A stretch of DNA of 64,000 nucleotides from Psettodes erumei (lineage: Eukaryota; Chordata; Actinopteri; Pleuronectiformes; Psettodidae). Both the position numbers and the translations under genes were made by a program. The notes under the pieces were generated by a model. It was given only the letters and a program-made list of their open reading frames with translations. It did not search any database and had not been told where the DNA came from. Positions 24,091-36,985 of this stretch are shown here, piece by piece (the first letter of the stretch is position 1; every line of letters begins with the position of its first letter). The DNA lies in assembly GCA_016785225.1 (NCBI GenBank), contig JAFBJZ010000616.1, forward strand, positions 744,001-808,000, given 5' to 3'.

Positions 24091-27000
24091 AGTGACAGCG
24101 AGCGTGCCGTGCGAGTGGCTCCGGATCAGATGCGCTGAGCATCTGGGAGCGGCGGCGGCGAGAACGCGAGCGGGTAAAATGTCTGTCAGGAGTTGAAACA
24201 GACCTTGAAGAGCGTAGAAATTGTATTAGTCGCAACGACGTACGGCTCCCAGTGGGATTTTACAACAGGAGTGTGGGAAAGAACAAGGATGTGCAGCGAA
24301 TGCATTTAACTGTCCCCACAACAGGAAGACACATCATTTCATCCACCTGCTTATTCAGTAAATTGCAGAAACTTTAGTCTGAGAAGAAGAATGGTTATTG
24401 GGGGAAATCCAGGTGATATTAAGTTGAAAAACCTCACTGTTAAAATTAATATTACTGTTTGGTTCGTAAGAACGTCTTCCGGTGGAGGTGCCCAGGTCAA
24501 TGCATTCAAAATTGTAAATGTGTGCAGTTAGAAGAGAAGATAAGTTGAAGTCTTTAAAATGAAACGGTGACAGGAGCCTGGGCAATCACACGTGAGTTCA
24601 CACATTAATCCCGTGTTTGTCTTCTCCTGCTGATATTCCAACATGGTTCCTTGTAAGACCCCGGCAGCACGTCAGATGAAAGTCCTCTCAGCTGTAGATC
24701 ACTCTGGAAACATAGCTGCACACGGCAACACTCTTGTTTGATTACGGTTTACACAGTAACCAATACAACGTGTTTGGGTTTGTATTTCTCAAGAGAATTT
24801 CCAGCATTTTCTTTGGAATTCACAAAAGGTGAAAATTACATTTCTGGTGAAAAATTGGACGCCAATTAAAGACGTTTGGTAAGTCGCATAAAAATCCCAT
24901 TCGAGGCTTTGGAGTTGCGGTTCAATTAGTATGCAAGAACTGAAGAACTGAAGGCTTAGCACAGATCAGCTGTCGCTCTTTTACCTCTAATTGCCTCGGT
25001 TTTTAAGTGAAAAAGTCACCGATGTACAGCCTAAATATGAGACCAGCACAGAAGGTCCAGACAAAAAGAAGGAAGAAAGAGAAACTTGCTCATATGATGC
25101 TTTTCTACAGCTCTGAAGCTCTTAATTAGTTGGGACATTTTGCTTAGTGGCTTGGCATTTTAGCCACAGGGGGGCTGATAGAGGAGATTGTATTGGACAT
25201 GCTAACAGAAGGACACAACCTGGAAAGGCTGAATCAGGAGTATAAATCCGTTGCTCTGCTTAATTTGGGTAAAACATTGCCAAACAACCAAGAGCACTGT
25301 GTTAGAATTCTATGCTGAAAGCAAGGGGGAGTCGTTGGCTCTCCTTCGTCCAAAGTCCTGGTATTTCAGTCAAGGTGCGGGAAACGAGGGTCAAACTTGA
25401 CAATGGGACACCAGCAATTTGCAAAAACAAGCCATTACCCTTTTTGAAATTTCACAGGGGTTGTTCAACAGCGGCGAGGCCCAGATAGAGATGTCCATTA
25501 CCCTATTGCTGAGACAAACACATTTGATGGATTTAACAGTCAAATATAACAAGATGCTTGAACGGCTGTCCCGGTTGTTAAGGGAGATCAAAGTGGGGCC
25601 CGAGGGTCTGGGAAGTACGGGGAGCTGGATTGGTTCAGCGCGAGCTCCAAAAGAACAAGTGCTGGACCAAGGAGATACGACATCAGACGTGCGCGCTGCA
25701 TTCCCTTAGGCCTGTTCTTTCAGAGCTGTCAGCCTGCCCCGCGCCAAATGAGCCGCAAAGGAGGAGGGCACAAACATTCTTTCAGGGAGCACTTCTAATC
25801 TAACAATAAGCATAAGCCTCATTTGGGGATCTGCCATCTCAGGGAAGACGATGGAATATGGAAAAATCAATTCAGTTTTTTTTTTAAATGCCACCCCCCT
25901 GTACATTCTCACCCGACCGTGAAAAATATGACACAACATTTGAGAGGGGGGGGAAAAGAAGCAGTTAGCAATAATGGTCCCATGTATCTTAATAGGTATG
26001 TTTTGGTTTTGTTTCCATGAAACACTTCTAAATTTAAAAATGAAAAATGCATGCAGCGACAGCGAGATGCTTTGTCACATAAAAAGCTTTCACCAAATGA
26101 CATGTTATGCTTGGGAGGAGGCCCGAGGTTTTGAATTCCGAGCCAGGGCGACGTGACATCACATGTGGACATTAAAAATATGAACGCGTGTGGCACTCAC
26201 TCTGCTGCGCTCTTTTTTTCTCCCCCTCAGTGACACATACTATATTTGCCTGCTGATGGATTGCCTGTCTGCCCGCACTAGCGCGCACAGAGTAAGGAGA
26301 CAAAGTGCTGATAAAATATTTTTTTGCTTAGCTTTCAGGCGCATCACAACAGACAGGCCCCGGCCTGTCACTTTCCATGACGTTTGCAGAGACTCAACAT
26401 TATCAATTTAGTATTTTCTCCAAATGCAGCCTCGAACTTTGGAAATAGAGTGTTCACTTTTTCTGCTTGTGTGTTAAATAAACTCAACATGAACCGCCAG
26501 TCTGACAGTCAGGGGACTTTTCCAGTGCCAGGAGTGCTGAAGCAGTTGGATGATTAACTGACTGATAGAGCAACAGAAAATCAATCAGGATTTTATATGA
26601 TCAATGAGCGGTCACGCTTTGTAAATGTGAACATTTTTGCAGCTTTTGTCAGTCTTTCTTGGTTTCGTTGCTGGAACAAAGATAGGAAAATGTCTTAGAA
26701 TACAGGTGCTGATCATATTTGATGATATTTCATGAAATTGTACAGAATAAACCATAATGAACACCATAAACCATAAATACATTAACAAAGTTATCATAGA
26801 AATGATCCTTAGATTATGTGACGACGAAATTAATTAGTGGCATTAGTGCTTAAAGCCAGACAGCTTCTCCCTACATCAGCCATTCTGAAAAACAGAGCCG
26901 ATGATGCAACATCCAGTTTGTTCCCTTCAAGCTCTTTCCCTAACTCCCAGTGAGTCATCGTCTACGTTAGCAGTCGGACTTTCGCATTACTTAAAAACGA

Positions 27001-28540
27001 AGTGGAAGCGGAGGCATGGGATGTGGTGAGAACATCAGCTGAGGGGCTCTTAGTGGTGCGCTGACTTGACGTGCCAAATAAATCTCTTAATGTGCCTAAA
27101 TCCACGTAGGAATGCATGAAGATATGTCTGAGGAAAATGGCATCCAGCCCCTGCATTGTTGCCACAGGAGGACGTGTTACCGCCGTCCCTCCGCGCAAAG
27201 TGTGACCAATCGATTTCACTTCCTCCTGGAAAACAACACGGCCAGTGGGGAAAATCGGCATCTGCCGCGTTCCCCACCCCTCTCCCGTATCTGCGGCCCA
27301 TTCAAAGACATATGATATGGCACAATGCTCGGTTCTGGAGACGCGTGAAGCAAGGGAGCGAGGAAAGGGGAGGAAACTGTGAGAAAAGGGAAGGAGAAGG
27401 GAGGCTTTTGTCTCCGCATTTCTCACGGTGGGTATCGGAAACAGCCAAAAGCTGTCTATCACGAGTGAGGGCCGGAGAATAGGCTGCCCTATTTATCTAA
27501 TGAAGAGGTCAAGGGGTTGGGAGGGGGTGGGAGGTAAGTGGGGCATAGCAAGGACTGTCACAATGCCACATAGCACAAGAACTCATTCCGAGAGAGCCAG
27601 ATTAGCCATAGCGTGGCATGGTAATAGATAAGTAGAATAAATATACATGTCCTAATTGTGAGTGTGGGGTTCATGAAGGAAGGATTTAGCTGAAAAGCTT
27701 GATGCTTATCAGCGTAGAATAACAAGGCTGCTGTTATATTTTGGATTCTGGATTATGCACAGAAACTTGCAACAGGACGTCTAATATTTCATGAAGCAAA
27801 TGACAGATTGAAAAGGGACGAAACGGCTCAAGCTTTCCTCCTGGACACAAACCTCCTATAACCACCTTCTGAAAACGAAAAGGAAGCCAGGATGGCTGAG
27901 TTCCATTTCACAGAGGCTTTCCTGTCTAGCAGGCGCAGTAGCCCCAAACAGCCCGTCGGACTCGCGCTCTTAACCTGCTCGGGCCAGAGGCGACCGCCGT
28001 CAATGAAAGCACCTTGAACGACGTCTTTGGAACGCTCAAACAGACCTCTGTCGTCTCTGTTATCACCGGAGGGCTCGGTGCTTAAACCGCTCACAGCTGA
28101 AAGATCCAACTCATCTGCAACAGCCATTAGTCTTTGGCACTAGCATGTTCCTTTTTATGTCCTGCAGCTTCGAGGCCATAACACGGAACATGAGTTTGGA
28201 AAGTAAAATAAAAGTGAAGTAGGAAACTATCAAACAACTTGAGCGGAGGAGTCAGGGGTTCAAGCAGCTCTGATTGTAATAATTTGGCCCTTCGACACAA
28301 AAACAAATGACTGAATTTCTGATTGCCCTGCAGGCCACGCCGCCAATTTTCATAAAGTGAAGCTCCAGCAAAATAAGAAGAAAAGAATAGGGAAAGAAGG
28401 AGCGTTCACAGAAATTGTTTGGTCTTTGCTCTTTTTTTGTCTTAAACCTAACTTCCTCCGGTGCAGGAAGTCGCATGCGGCACTCGTGCCAGCTCACTAG
28501 GTGCGACACGCACTTGATTGCAACATCTGCACAATGGCTA
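24091..28540. other. Non-coding stretch, no gene seen
   Basis: A short CpG-rich patch lies at 24,100-24,180. Otherwise the sequence is mixed to AT-rich with no recognised exon. A pyrimidine tract ending CAG at 26,230 and a GTAAGG near 26,292 could bracket 61 bases, but the donor is weak. A purine-rich part lies at 27,340-27,410. The 166-codon minus frame at 26,962-27,462 encodes serine/arginine-rich sequence with no known domain. Confidence 0.45.
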
Positions 28541-28545
28541 ATGCT

Positions 28546-28574
28546 GTTGCCATAGGAACACCTGTGATTGATGG
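28546..28574 (+). promoter_or_regulatory. X-box-like site beside a PBX-HOX-like site
   Basis: GTTGCCATAGGAAC (28,546-28,559) resembles the RFX-family X-box, which has GTTGCC and GGYAAC-type half-sites. Six bases later TGATTGATGG (28,565-28,574) matches the bipartite PBX-HOX pattern TGATTNATNN. Two recognisable developmental-factor motifs side by side in repeat-free sequence suggest an enhancer. Binding is inferred from motif shape only. Confidence 0.4.
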
Positions 28575-28909
28575 CTTTGTTAAGAGGAATAGTTACACAC
28601 CATTAAACTGGTGTAATAGTGCGTGGCAGTCATCTCAATAACCAGGGACAAAGCAATTACCAAGTCATTAAAAAAAGGAATACACTAATACAACGCAGTG
28701 CACGCAAGTATGAGTGACGTGCCTTGAGATCAGCCTGCGCGAGTGTTTGTTTTCACTCAAGTGTCACTTGTATGCACACACTGTGGGATTAGGTTTCCGT
28801 GCAACCTAACATGGATCTAACTCAGATAAATTCTGTTCACCTCCACACACAAACATTTTGTACTCAAAACCCCTCTTTGTTTCAGAAATGTGAAACAAAG
28901 TTTCTCTGC

Positions 28910-29265
28910 TGCTTCACGTCCCGCGCGCCGCAGATGCTCCGCCACCGTCGACCCGAACGCTCATTTCCACCGGGATTACATTCTGCCGCGCCTTGATAAT
29001 AATTTGATGGCCGCGCCGAGAACACTCGTTCGCAGGAACGCCGCGCCGCTCCTCGGCCCGGGAGCCGGGGAACGGAGCGCGGCGGCGCTGGCAATGATTG
29101 AGAGAACTCAAAATTCAAATGAGAGAGAGGAGATGGAGTGAAACAGATGTGCTGTTGTTTGGCGAGAGCGCCGTGCGCACGGGGGCGGGCACGCACAACC
29201 GCACACCAGCGCGCACGCAGCCGCCGACACGTGCGCAGACGGCAGCGCCGCTCAATCATCCTGGT
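28910..29265. other. CpG-rich block
   Basis: Dense CpG occurs, especially 29,020-29,090 and 29,165-29,250. Open frames on both strands are arginine/alanine-rich and not family-like. No splice donor of good quality was seen, so it is not called a first exon. A regulatory CpG island is the simplest reading. Confidence 0.45.
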
Positions 29266-29990
29266 CGAGGGCCAATCCATCTATTGCTGGTTGACTGGGA
29301 TCCAATCACCATTCCCAACAGGGCCAAAATGAAAGAATGGCAGACAGGCTGTGAAGAAGCCCACTCTCTCATCGTAGATTGATGGGACAAATCTCGGGGC
29401 GGTTCATGAGGCGTCCCATATCCAGACGAACATGCCATAAATGTCTGATGTCACACGGCACTTGAAAACAGGCCTTTAACCCTGCTCTGTGTTGCTCGGC
29501 TTTTTTTTTTTTCCTGCCGCACATGCGTGTTTTGCTAAGGAGGGTTTTTTTCACCATTCAACCATAAGAAGCCCATTAGGATGTGTCATGAGCTTGAGTT
29601 TTATTTGTCCCCGGCGGATAACATTAATTTTCTTGTGCTTAATGCTGCGAAACATTCTCATTTCCTTATAGAAACGCCGAAACGAGCGGCAGCGGACGAG
29701 ACAGGACGCTCCGCGCGGGCTCGAAAGTTCAAAAGAGAGCGAGGCAAACTTTTGCGACTGTCAAGTGGAGGATTAAATGGTGTGTCTTCAGATGTGAGAA
29801 TTTTAGGCTTAAAACAGGAGAGCGAGAAGTGCAAGAAAATAACTTTAAGACGAGCAAAAACATTTGGGCAAGTCTCTTAGGATGGGCTGAATTTAAGCTG
29901 TAGCTTTTTGTTTTGGGATGGACAGGGAACAAACTGAATTAATCATTTTTGACTAAACACATTCCTCTTTATTAATTGATATGCTGTGGT
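29266..29990. other. Non-coding stretch with homopolymer T run
   Basis: A run of about thirteen T lies at 29,501-29,513. No exon is recognised. The part 29,270-29,420 is repeat-free and may be conserved non-coding sequence. Confidence 0.4.
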
Positions 29991-30295
29991 ACATTTGGCT
30001 GTTTTACAGGGCAATGCAAAGCCCTTAGGGAAATTCCTCGGGAAAATCTCTTTGCGTTGCTTTAACTGACTCTGAATAATTTAGAACATATTATTTTTAA
30101 CATCTCCATAATGTAAATTGGCCCCTTTTGCAAATTCTGCATTCATGACTAAGCCCTCTCACCCAATGGAACGCTGTCTTTCTGTTAATGCAATCAGCAC
30201 AAACATGGAAAATGACACAGAATAGCTATTCATGAGGCTAGTTAGTCTCCACATGCGTTTTGCCAGTACATTAACTGGAGCCCATGTGGGGGTGT
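29991..30295. other. Candidate conserved non-coding block
   Basis: A repeat-free, CpG-poor block carries POU-type ATGCAAAG, several CAAT and TAAT cores, and no open frame of note. By eye it has the texture of a vertebrate ultraconserved or conserved non-coding element. This is a prediction only. Confidence 0.35.
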
Positions 30296-31719
30296 GATGC
30301 CAACATACAGGCTGCTGGCTGTCAGCAGAGTCTGCGTTTGTAGCAATATTCCTAAAAAGTGCGCCAGATACGCATTAGCGTGCACGGCAATCGCCGACAC
30401 GTGGTACAGGATTCACGATTGTCAACCTTACTCTTGGCTGCACGAAGGACCAAGCAGCGCGCACCATGAGGCGGCATCCAGTGAGGCCGCCTCGACGAAA
30501 TCCAATATTTAAATGTTAGTGTAATGTGCAGACGCACAAACTGTTTAAAGCAGCTCCCAAATTCAGTGCAAGTCTCTTGTTTGTCTCATTTAATCATACA
30601 GCCTGATCCTACAAGTATTGACCAGCCCCCCCGCGTGAAAGGCAAAAACAAACATGATATAAAGTCAAAAAACAAACAGCCAAAGGCCAAGTGTGCGGGA
30701 GGGGCTCATTGTGTCTTTACTGCGTCACGAGAGAAGGGCCACGGAGTGCACGGCAGCCACAAGCTGGAAAAAACCTTCCACAGTCTGTGCGTGCAGACCA
30801 ACATGGAGCACCTTATCCTTCCATCTATGAGCAATTATTTATTCAACTTAAGGAATAATTAAGCTTCTTTTTTCTTTTTTTTTACTTCAGAAGTAGGTCA
30901 TTGTGGAAAAGCTTTGATTGCAAAACCCCCAACAGAAGTATAATTAAAATCTAGTCAATAATGAATATGCATAATGGAAACCAAAAGGAATATGGAATAA
31001 TTCTAATTGAGGGTGACCGTGGACAGATAAGATCAATCGCAGCCAATATCACCTCATTTTTAAATATGAATATGGAGAATATGAATTATGTATTAAATAT
31101 CTATAGATATTTTTCTGATTCCTTCCTCAGTACACTCAAATACCACAAAAAGTCATGGATACAGCGCGTGAGCCGACCTTCAGCCGGAGCAAGCCATGCA
31201 TCTGTTCGGAAATCTGACCAAAACATAAACACTAATTTCAGCTGCAAAATAAGATTATGATGTGTACAGAAAACGCAAACCACATATTCAATTTTGTACA
31301 TGAGCTTAAGTGTTGTTCCCGCCTGAGAAAAATCAAGACGCTCACGGAATTTGTGAGGCAACGAAATGTAATAAATCTCAGCGAGTTCACAGTCAAATTA
31401 GATTTACAGTGCATTACAGACTGATACAGTGTGCGCTGTGTAGAAAGAGGACAAGACGAGCGAGAGGGGTCACAGCAGAGCAGAGAGGCAAACACAACAG
31501 ATTTAGATCACTGGGCAAATATGAAGACCAAAAACCTCGCACCTGGCCCCGAGCGACAGGACCATCCTTCCCGTCACACCCTGCTGGTGGCTCTAATCCC
31601 TATTATGAAGATTAATAACACATGCAGCAGCCACAGCGGGCCGCCTGATTTTGGGTTTTCCTCTGGCCAAACTGCCATTTACCTTTCCCGACTCTCTGGA
31701 TTGACAGGAACAATATAAT
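30296..31719. other. Non-coding stretch, no gene seen
   Basis: A long pyrimidine tract ending in CAG at about 30,891 looks like a plus-strand acceptor, but no donor or conserved frame follows. The part 30,960-31,120 is AT-rich and includes a POU-type motif listed separately. Confidence 0.45.
30961..30972. promoter_or_regulatory. POU-dimer (MORE-like) motif
   Basis: ATGAATATGCAT matches the palindromic POU-dimer element ATGCATATGCAT at eleven of twelve positions. It lies in AT-rich sequence with further GAATATG words up to 31,090. Assignment rests on the motif alone. Confidence 0.3.
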
Positions 31720-31965
31720 CCTCGTCTTTCCGGCTCGTTCGCCGACAGGTGCCGGAGGATCCGGTCTCTGGCCGCGTCGGCGTCGTGCGCAAACACGGCG
31801 CCGGCCTTTCGCGGCGGCTCAGTCAAACGGCAGCTGCGGCGTCGCACCCGCTAATGCGAATGCTCACATTAGAGCGGCGCACCAGAGGGGAGACCAGCCC
31901 GAGGAAACGACACCTACCGAGCTCCGGTCCTGCGGCCGCAGCGCTCTTTAATATCCAGCGAGAAC
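31720..31965. other. CpG-rich block
   Basis: High CpG density is seen by eye. Frames on both strands are open but arginine/alanine-rich without domain features. Likely a regulatory CpG-rich element. Confidence 0.4.
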
Positions 31966-33740
31966 CCTGAAGTGTGGAGTCTCTCCTGCCGTTTAATGAC
32001 GGAGATAACCTTGAAATGTATCACACAGACAAGAAACTGTTTAATTTCACAGCTTTTCCTCTCTAATTTGGATGTGGGCAATTTGTCTGCTGCTCAACAG
32101 GCTTTCCGTGATTTGTATTCAGTTCAGATTTGGATATATTCAGATGAATTGCAGGCTACACTAGACAAAATGCTGGGTATTATGATTTATGAATTACAGC
32201 TCACACTGATAGATATAACTATTGTACTGCACGGTCTCATTTGGTAAAAAGCTTATTGTTACCAATGTACTTTATGATTGTAGGCAGATATATTATGATA
32301 AGGGGTGCCTGCTGGAAAACAGTAGTCTATATCCAATTATACTACTTTGCTTTTGCAGAGCAAACACACCATGACTGAGAGCTGTGTGCCGAGGCTTCTT
32401 CAAGTCAAACCTTGCCGGGGCAAATCCATTTTGGATCAGACACTTGAAAAGTAATGAGCCCGTGAACGTTAGTAAAGATGGAACGTATTTAATTCAGACT
32501 GACATAAAAAAACGGAGAAAACAGTTTTCACGAGTGTCGTCTTAACATTGTTCTCGCTCTGTTCCTTTAAGCACGCGTTTTACAGAAAGACGCAGCGGGG
32601 CCGGTGTGAGTTTGGTTGCTTCGCGGCGGCCTCTGAGGTTTTTCTGTAGGTATCGGGTCTCGGGGGGTTCCCGAGAGTTCACAAACGCACCGCGCGCCAT
32701 ATCAAGTGTCAGCCCCCGCACAGGTAACTGGATCAAAGCGAGGGATGGCGCTGCGTGAGCACATGTTAGACTGGGTTGAGACATGCAGAGCCATCTTTGA
32801 ACGCTGTTAGAAAAGACCCAACAGCGAAGATGAACCAACAACGAATCCCTTGTCCGGCAGCGCCGCAGAGGGATGCGCTCGACCCCAAACTGAAAAAACA
32901 CAATTAAGCGTTTCTCCAGTCGCAGGGATTCCTCGACGTATCGAGAAAAAGCACGGCGTCGGTTGGAATTACCTGCTGAAAATCCTTTATCAGGAAGACA
33001 CCAGGCTGGTGCTTGCAAACGTACATTTTCCATCTTACTGGTGGGTAATTTATTGGTGTCGTGCCCCCATCGCAAAACCATATGGCCGTCTTACCTATCT
33101 CAAACATATCAGTTCCTCTCTGGAGACGGAGCTCACCGGTACAGTGTATGTTAAAGCGGTGCGTAATAATAAATCCGCCTGCTGCTGATATTAAGGCTGT
33201 CACGCATCCAAAGAAACACACGTGGTACATTCAGCCCAGATGGACTGACATATTATTGACAAACATTTACTTACGCTAAACATCTGTTACAAAAAAAACA
33301 AAAAAAACAGCATTTCCACAGCCAGATAATTGGCACGACACCAATCAGAAGGAAGTGGAGGGGCCTGCCTTTACTTCCAACTTCACAGTCAAATAAAGCC
33401 ATTGATCCAGGGCAAAACCAATGAAGTTATTAATGCATATTAAGTGATGCTTACACAATGAGCACCAACGTTTTTGTTGTCTTAATTCGGTCTGAACAAG
33501 GTCGATCGCTCGCTGAAGAACTGAGGGACTGCTCATCTGCTCCCAGCACAGGTCAGGCGCTCTCCAATCAATCGCCTCATCTCCTCCCTCTGCGGAGGCA
33601 ACTCATTGGAATGCTCCGGAGGCTAGAGGTATACACAGTCCTTGACCATAATATGCTGCTTAAAATGGAAATGAGCCTCTGAATAATGGGACAAGTCAGC
33701 AATGAATATGCAGGCAACCACCAATTATTTTTGCTTATCC
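31966..33740. other. Non-coding stretch, no gene seen
   Basis: No exon is recognised. The longest frame is 179 codons on the minus strand (32,542-33,081). It starts at an ATG but has no domain, repeats or hydrophobic segments that would make it convincing. A minus donor-like CAGCAG/GTAATT lies near 32,971. A/C-rich low complexity lies at 33,290-33,310. Confidence 0.45.
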
Positions 33741-33965
33741 CGTAAATCACGCCGCGCCGCTCCAGATTGTCGATTCTCCACCAAAACCACCTTAATTCAC
33801 TTAAAGCCCGAGGTACGGGAAGTCCCCGCCGCCTCGACCTTGTTCCCGCTCCCGTCTTAAATTTTCCTCGGGTGATACCATCACGAGGGAAGCTCAGGCT
33901 CCACGCCGGCCAGTTTCTGCTGCAGTCAGAATTTTCAGCGCAGTCAGTTGCGTCACCACGGCGAC
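33741..33965. other. CpG-rich patch
   Basis: CpG-rich sequence without a recognised frame or splice pair, flanked by AT-rich sequence with TTAAT-type cores. Confidence 0.35.
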
Positions 33966-35792
33966 ACCACTCATTTCCAATCCTTTCTTTGATACCACTC
34001 ATGTATTTTGTTGGTGCTGGCTAATTAAAAGGGCTGTTGAAATCCGGTCCAAAGCTGCCCTGCTAATTAGACCAATACACATCATTTCTTGACTTTTTTT
34101 GTTTTTTACAAACCATGTGCCTAACCAAACATGACATGAAACGGTGAATGGAAAGTAGTAATGAGCTGTGCAGGTGTTTAAGACACTTGCATGAATGTTC
34201 TCCTTCGCTTTACATCAGACATCATCCAAAGGTTTACGCCACAGAGAGTCAATTAGAACTCCAATTAATTTTCCAATTAAAATAATCTTGCTTATTTGCC
34301 AACTTCGCTGGACTTTGCTTTGATGCGTGTTTGTTTGCGTGGGGCGCTTCCTCCCGCAGATAAAGTATGCCTGCACATTACTTTCAGATGGGATCAAAGT
34401 GCCTCGGCTTTGTGCAGGTATAAAAGCACAGATAAGGCCCGCAGCGAGCACGAGTGAAAAATACCTCCTTTTCTCCCTGTTTTTCTGGCCACGCTGCTGA
34501 GCATTGGTGCGTGTCTTGTTATTAAGCGACTGTGTTTTCCTTATTTTTTTTTTTTTATAATCAGCTTTTAAAACGCGGTGCTGAATGTAAAACAAAACGT
34601 GGCGTCAGGACAGTCACTGCGCACTCAGGAAGACGAGTTTAAAATGCAGGGGGGAAGAAATTGTGAAAATTGAGAGGTTGTTGAAAAATTACACTGGGCT
34701 TTTCTTAAAATCAAAGATTGATAATCTGCTTCAACTTCCAAGGGAGGAAGATGACAAAAAAAAAAAATAACTTGAGCAGCTTTCTTCATTTGCCTGGGCT
34801 CACACTCCCAGCAGGTCTCTTGCTTTTCACTTCAAACCCCATCTCATAAGCTTTGCATGGCTGGGCAAGTCCCAACTCTTCCCTCTGCCACTTCACAGTT
34901 TCATATATGAGAGCGACTCATGAATACCGCTATCTGAGAGAGCTCACTAAGAAACAAAATGCACAGGATTCACTGATGCGATACGCTCGACAAAGTTTTA
35001 AAGCCTGAATACATTGCTGAATCAATGTACTTTTTCTGCCAAATATTAACTTGCTTTGTCTTCTCTCCTGAGCGCCATACTCGAGGGTGAAGTTGCTAAC
35101 ATTTTTGTCAATCCACAGTAAGCTGATGAAAAGGTTAAGAGCGATCCAAAGCCTTATTTGAGTGAGACGGGAGATAGTCTGAGCACTTAACTGAAAATGT
35201 GGCAGCATCAAATAATATCTACGCAGGATAGAAAGATGATTCGACTTCTGTTAGCGAGATTATTTTCAATTCTGGCCCCACCAGCACTTTACCAACCATG
35301 ATCAACAGCCTGCTCATGAAAAACAAGAGGTTTACAGACTCCTCTGTGGAGACATATACCCAAAGAAGCAAAATATGGCTGATAACACTGCTGGTACATA
35401 ATCCTATTCTCTATTTTGTGCACAAAACATATGGCTACTTGTTACTCTGTTCCACTCACTTCCCCACAAGACGGAAGAGGATTAACCGTTCCCTGGGAGT
35501 TCTCTAACTTGGCCTAAATCACATGAGGTGAGTTAGTGCAGGAGACTACACGGCAAAGCGGGGAAAGAGGTGAAAAACAAACTGATCAACATGCGCAGAC
35601 AGGAAGCCAGCGGAGTTCTGGCCAAGCCGTCGAGCCGGCAGATAAAGATCTGTCTGACGCGGAGCCTTTAAATAATCCACTTGTAAGTACACCATTTAGA
35701 AGACATTAACATCCAGCTTGGAAAAAGGTGATTTTCTGATGGGGTTGAGGAGGGTGGATGTCGGCGTGGACAGACGCCATGTGGAGACCTAT

Positions 35793-35793
<1 letters not shown>
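33966..35793. other. Non-coding stretch, no gene seen
   Basis: The part 34,020-34,300 is AT-rich with many CAATTA/TTAATT cores and may be a conserved non-coding element. A T-run lies at 34,543-34,556 and an A-run near 34,756-34,766. No exon is recognised. Confidence 0.4.
34419..34426 (+). promoter_or_regulatory. TATA-box-like sequence
   Basis: TATAAAAG stands in moderately GC-rich sequence, with a GC-containing stretch about 30 bases downstream where a start site would fall. No open frame or splice donor of quality follows within a few hundred bases, so this is a motif match only. Confidence 0.15.

Positions 35794-35823
<30 letters not shown>
35794..35823. repeat. (AC)n microsatellite
   Basis: Fifteen AC units are directly visible. 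Confidence 0.95.
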
Positions 35824-35825
<2 letters not shown>

Positions 35826-36985
35826 TAGACGTCGCTCATTAGAACCCAAAGCAGCCGCTGCTGATCCTCCAGAGAGCTCCAGTGGCTCCTCGGAGAGACG
35901 AGACGTCGAGTTCCCTCTCGGCCTTTATGCAGAACTTACATAACAATGGTGAGACAGGACTGGGGGTTTTCTAATGGGCCGGACCGCAACACTCGAAGCA
36001 GGTGATGTTGGCTAAAACCCTCTCTGTCAGGTTGCATTGTGAACGCTTCAGAAAGTAAGTCAGAACCGGTTTGTGCAAAAACCCCGTTCGTGGCCTGACC
36101 GCCCCCCCCCCCGGTCCTGCCGGGCCCCGCCATTCCTATGAGAACGAGCTCAGCGCAATCACAGGAAAGATCTTGCTTGATGTGAAAACACACAGGTAAC
36201 GCCGTCATGACTGCCGCTTACACAGCGGCCGTTAGTAATCCTTGTTGACTTAATAACGAGGCTGATGCGTGCTTGCGTGTAAAGCATAAGACGGCGGATG
36301 AGTAACGTGCAGGGATGGGCGTGGGAATCAGACGAGAAGTTGGTCCGACTTAGAGAGGAGCAGGAAACTCTCAGCCCTTCGGATGGGCTCGGTGAAATTG
36401 TTTGCCGCGTTAATTGCTTTGTGACAATTGGAAGGCTTAAAATAAATCTCGCCATTTCAAGTGACTGGAGCTTTTCAAACATTTCCAGTTTACTCTGTCA
36501 ATTAATTATCTCAGACTTTGTAGGCCGCATTACCTGGCTGAAAGAAGAAATTCAGAGCTGCTGGGAGGCTCCAGAGCTCAGACATGGATATAAAGCTTAT
36601 TAGGGAGGAAGAGACACAAAGCAATCAGCAGCCTTTCTTAAGACTTGAGTATCCAGAAGGGCTTAACCACACTATCTCACACTATTTCAGAGAAAAGAGT
36701 TTTCTCTTCAGATTCAAGATTAAAAGGAACCATTTTCAGGAGGCAATTCCTATTTTTCTGACAGTGGTTTGTACTTCAAGTCAAGGATAAGGTTCATATC
36801 TATATATATAGACCTTGACAAAGAAAGATAAAAGTGGAAAAACTGCTTATCCTTGTGCTTGACATATTAGGACCAATAAGATGGTTTTTCCACTCTGTAA
36901 CTCTGGTGTCATGAATTTACCCCTCTCTATCTCCTTTATTCTAAATACACGGCCGGAGTAAACTTAAAGTGATGATGCACAGAGT
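35824..36985. other. Non-coding stretch, no gene seen
   Basis: An eleven-C run lies at about 36,102-36,112. No exon is recognised. A short hairpin-forming stretch at 36,776-36,862 is listed separately. Confidence 0.45.
36776..36862. repeat. Imperfect inverted repeat, possible hairpin
   Basis: TCAAG-TC-AAGGATAAG (36,776-36,791) faces CTTATCCTT-GTG-CTTGA (36,846-36,862). These give two perfect paired segments of nine and five bases with a small internal mismatch. Inside, TCTATATATATAGA (36,799-36,812) is self-complementary, and GTCAAGG/CCTTGAC (36,780-36,786 and 36,813-36,819) is an alternative pair. The loop is rather large and unpaired for a microRNA precursor, so no RNA gene is called. Confidence 0.45.

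Noticed and set aside
26231..26291. Plus-strand exon candidate between a good acceptor and GTAAGG
   Set aside because: The donor context (CAGA/GTAAGG) is weaker, no CpG island or frame supports it, and such pairs occur by chance.
30850..30892. Very strong plus-strand acceptor-like pyrimidine tract ending CAG
   Set aside because: No donor or conserved-looking frame follows within a usual exon length.
32542..33081. Minus-strand ATG frame of 179 codons
   Set aside because: No domain or hydrophobic pattern. Given the number of frames in 64 kb on two strands, one of about this length is not surprising.
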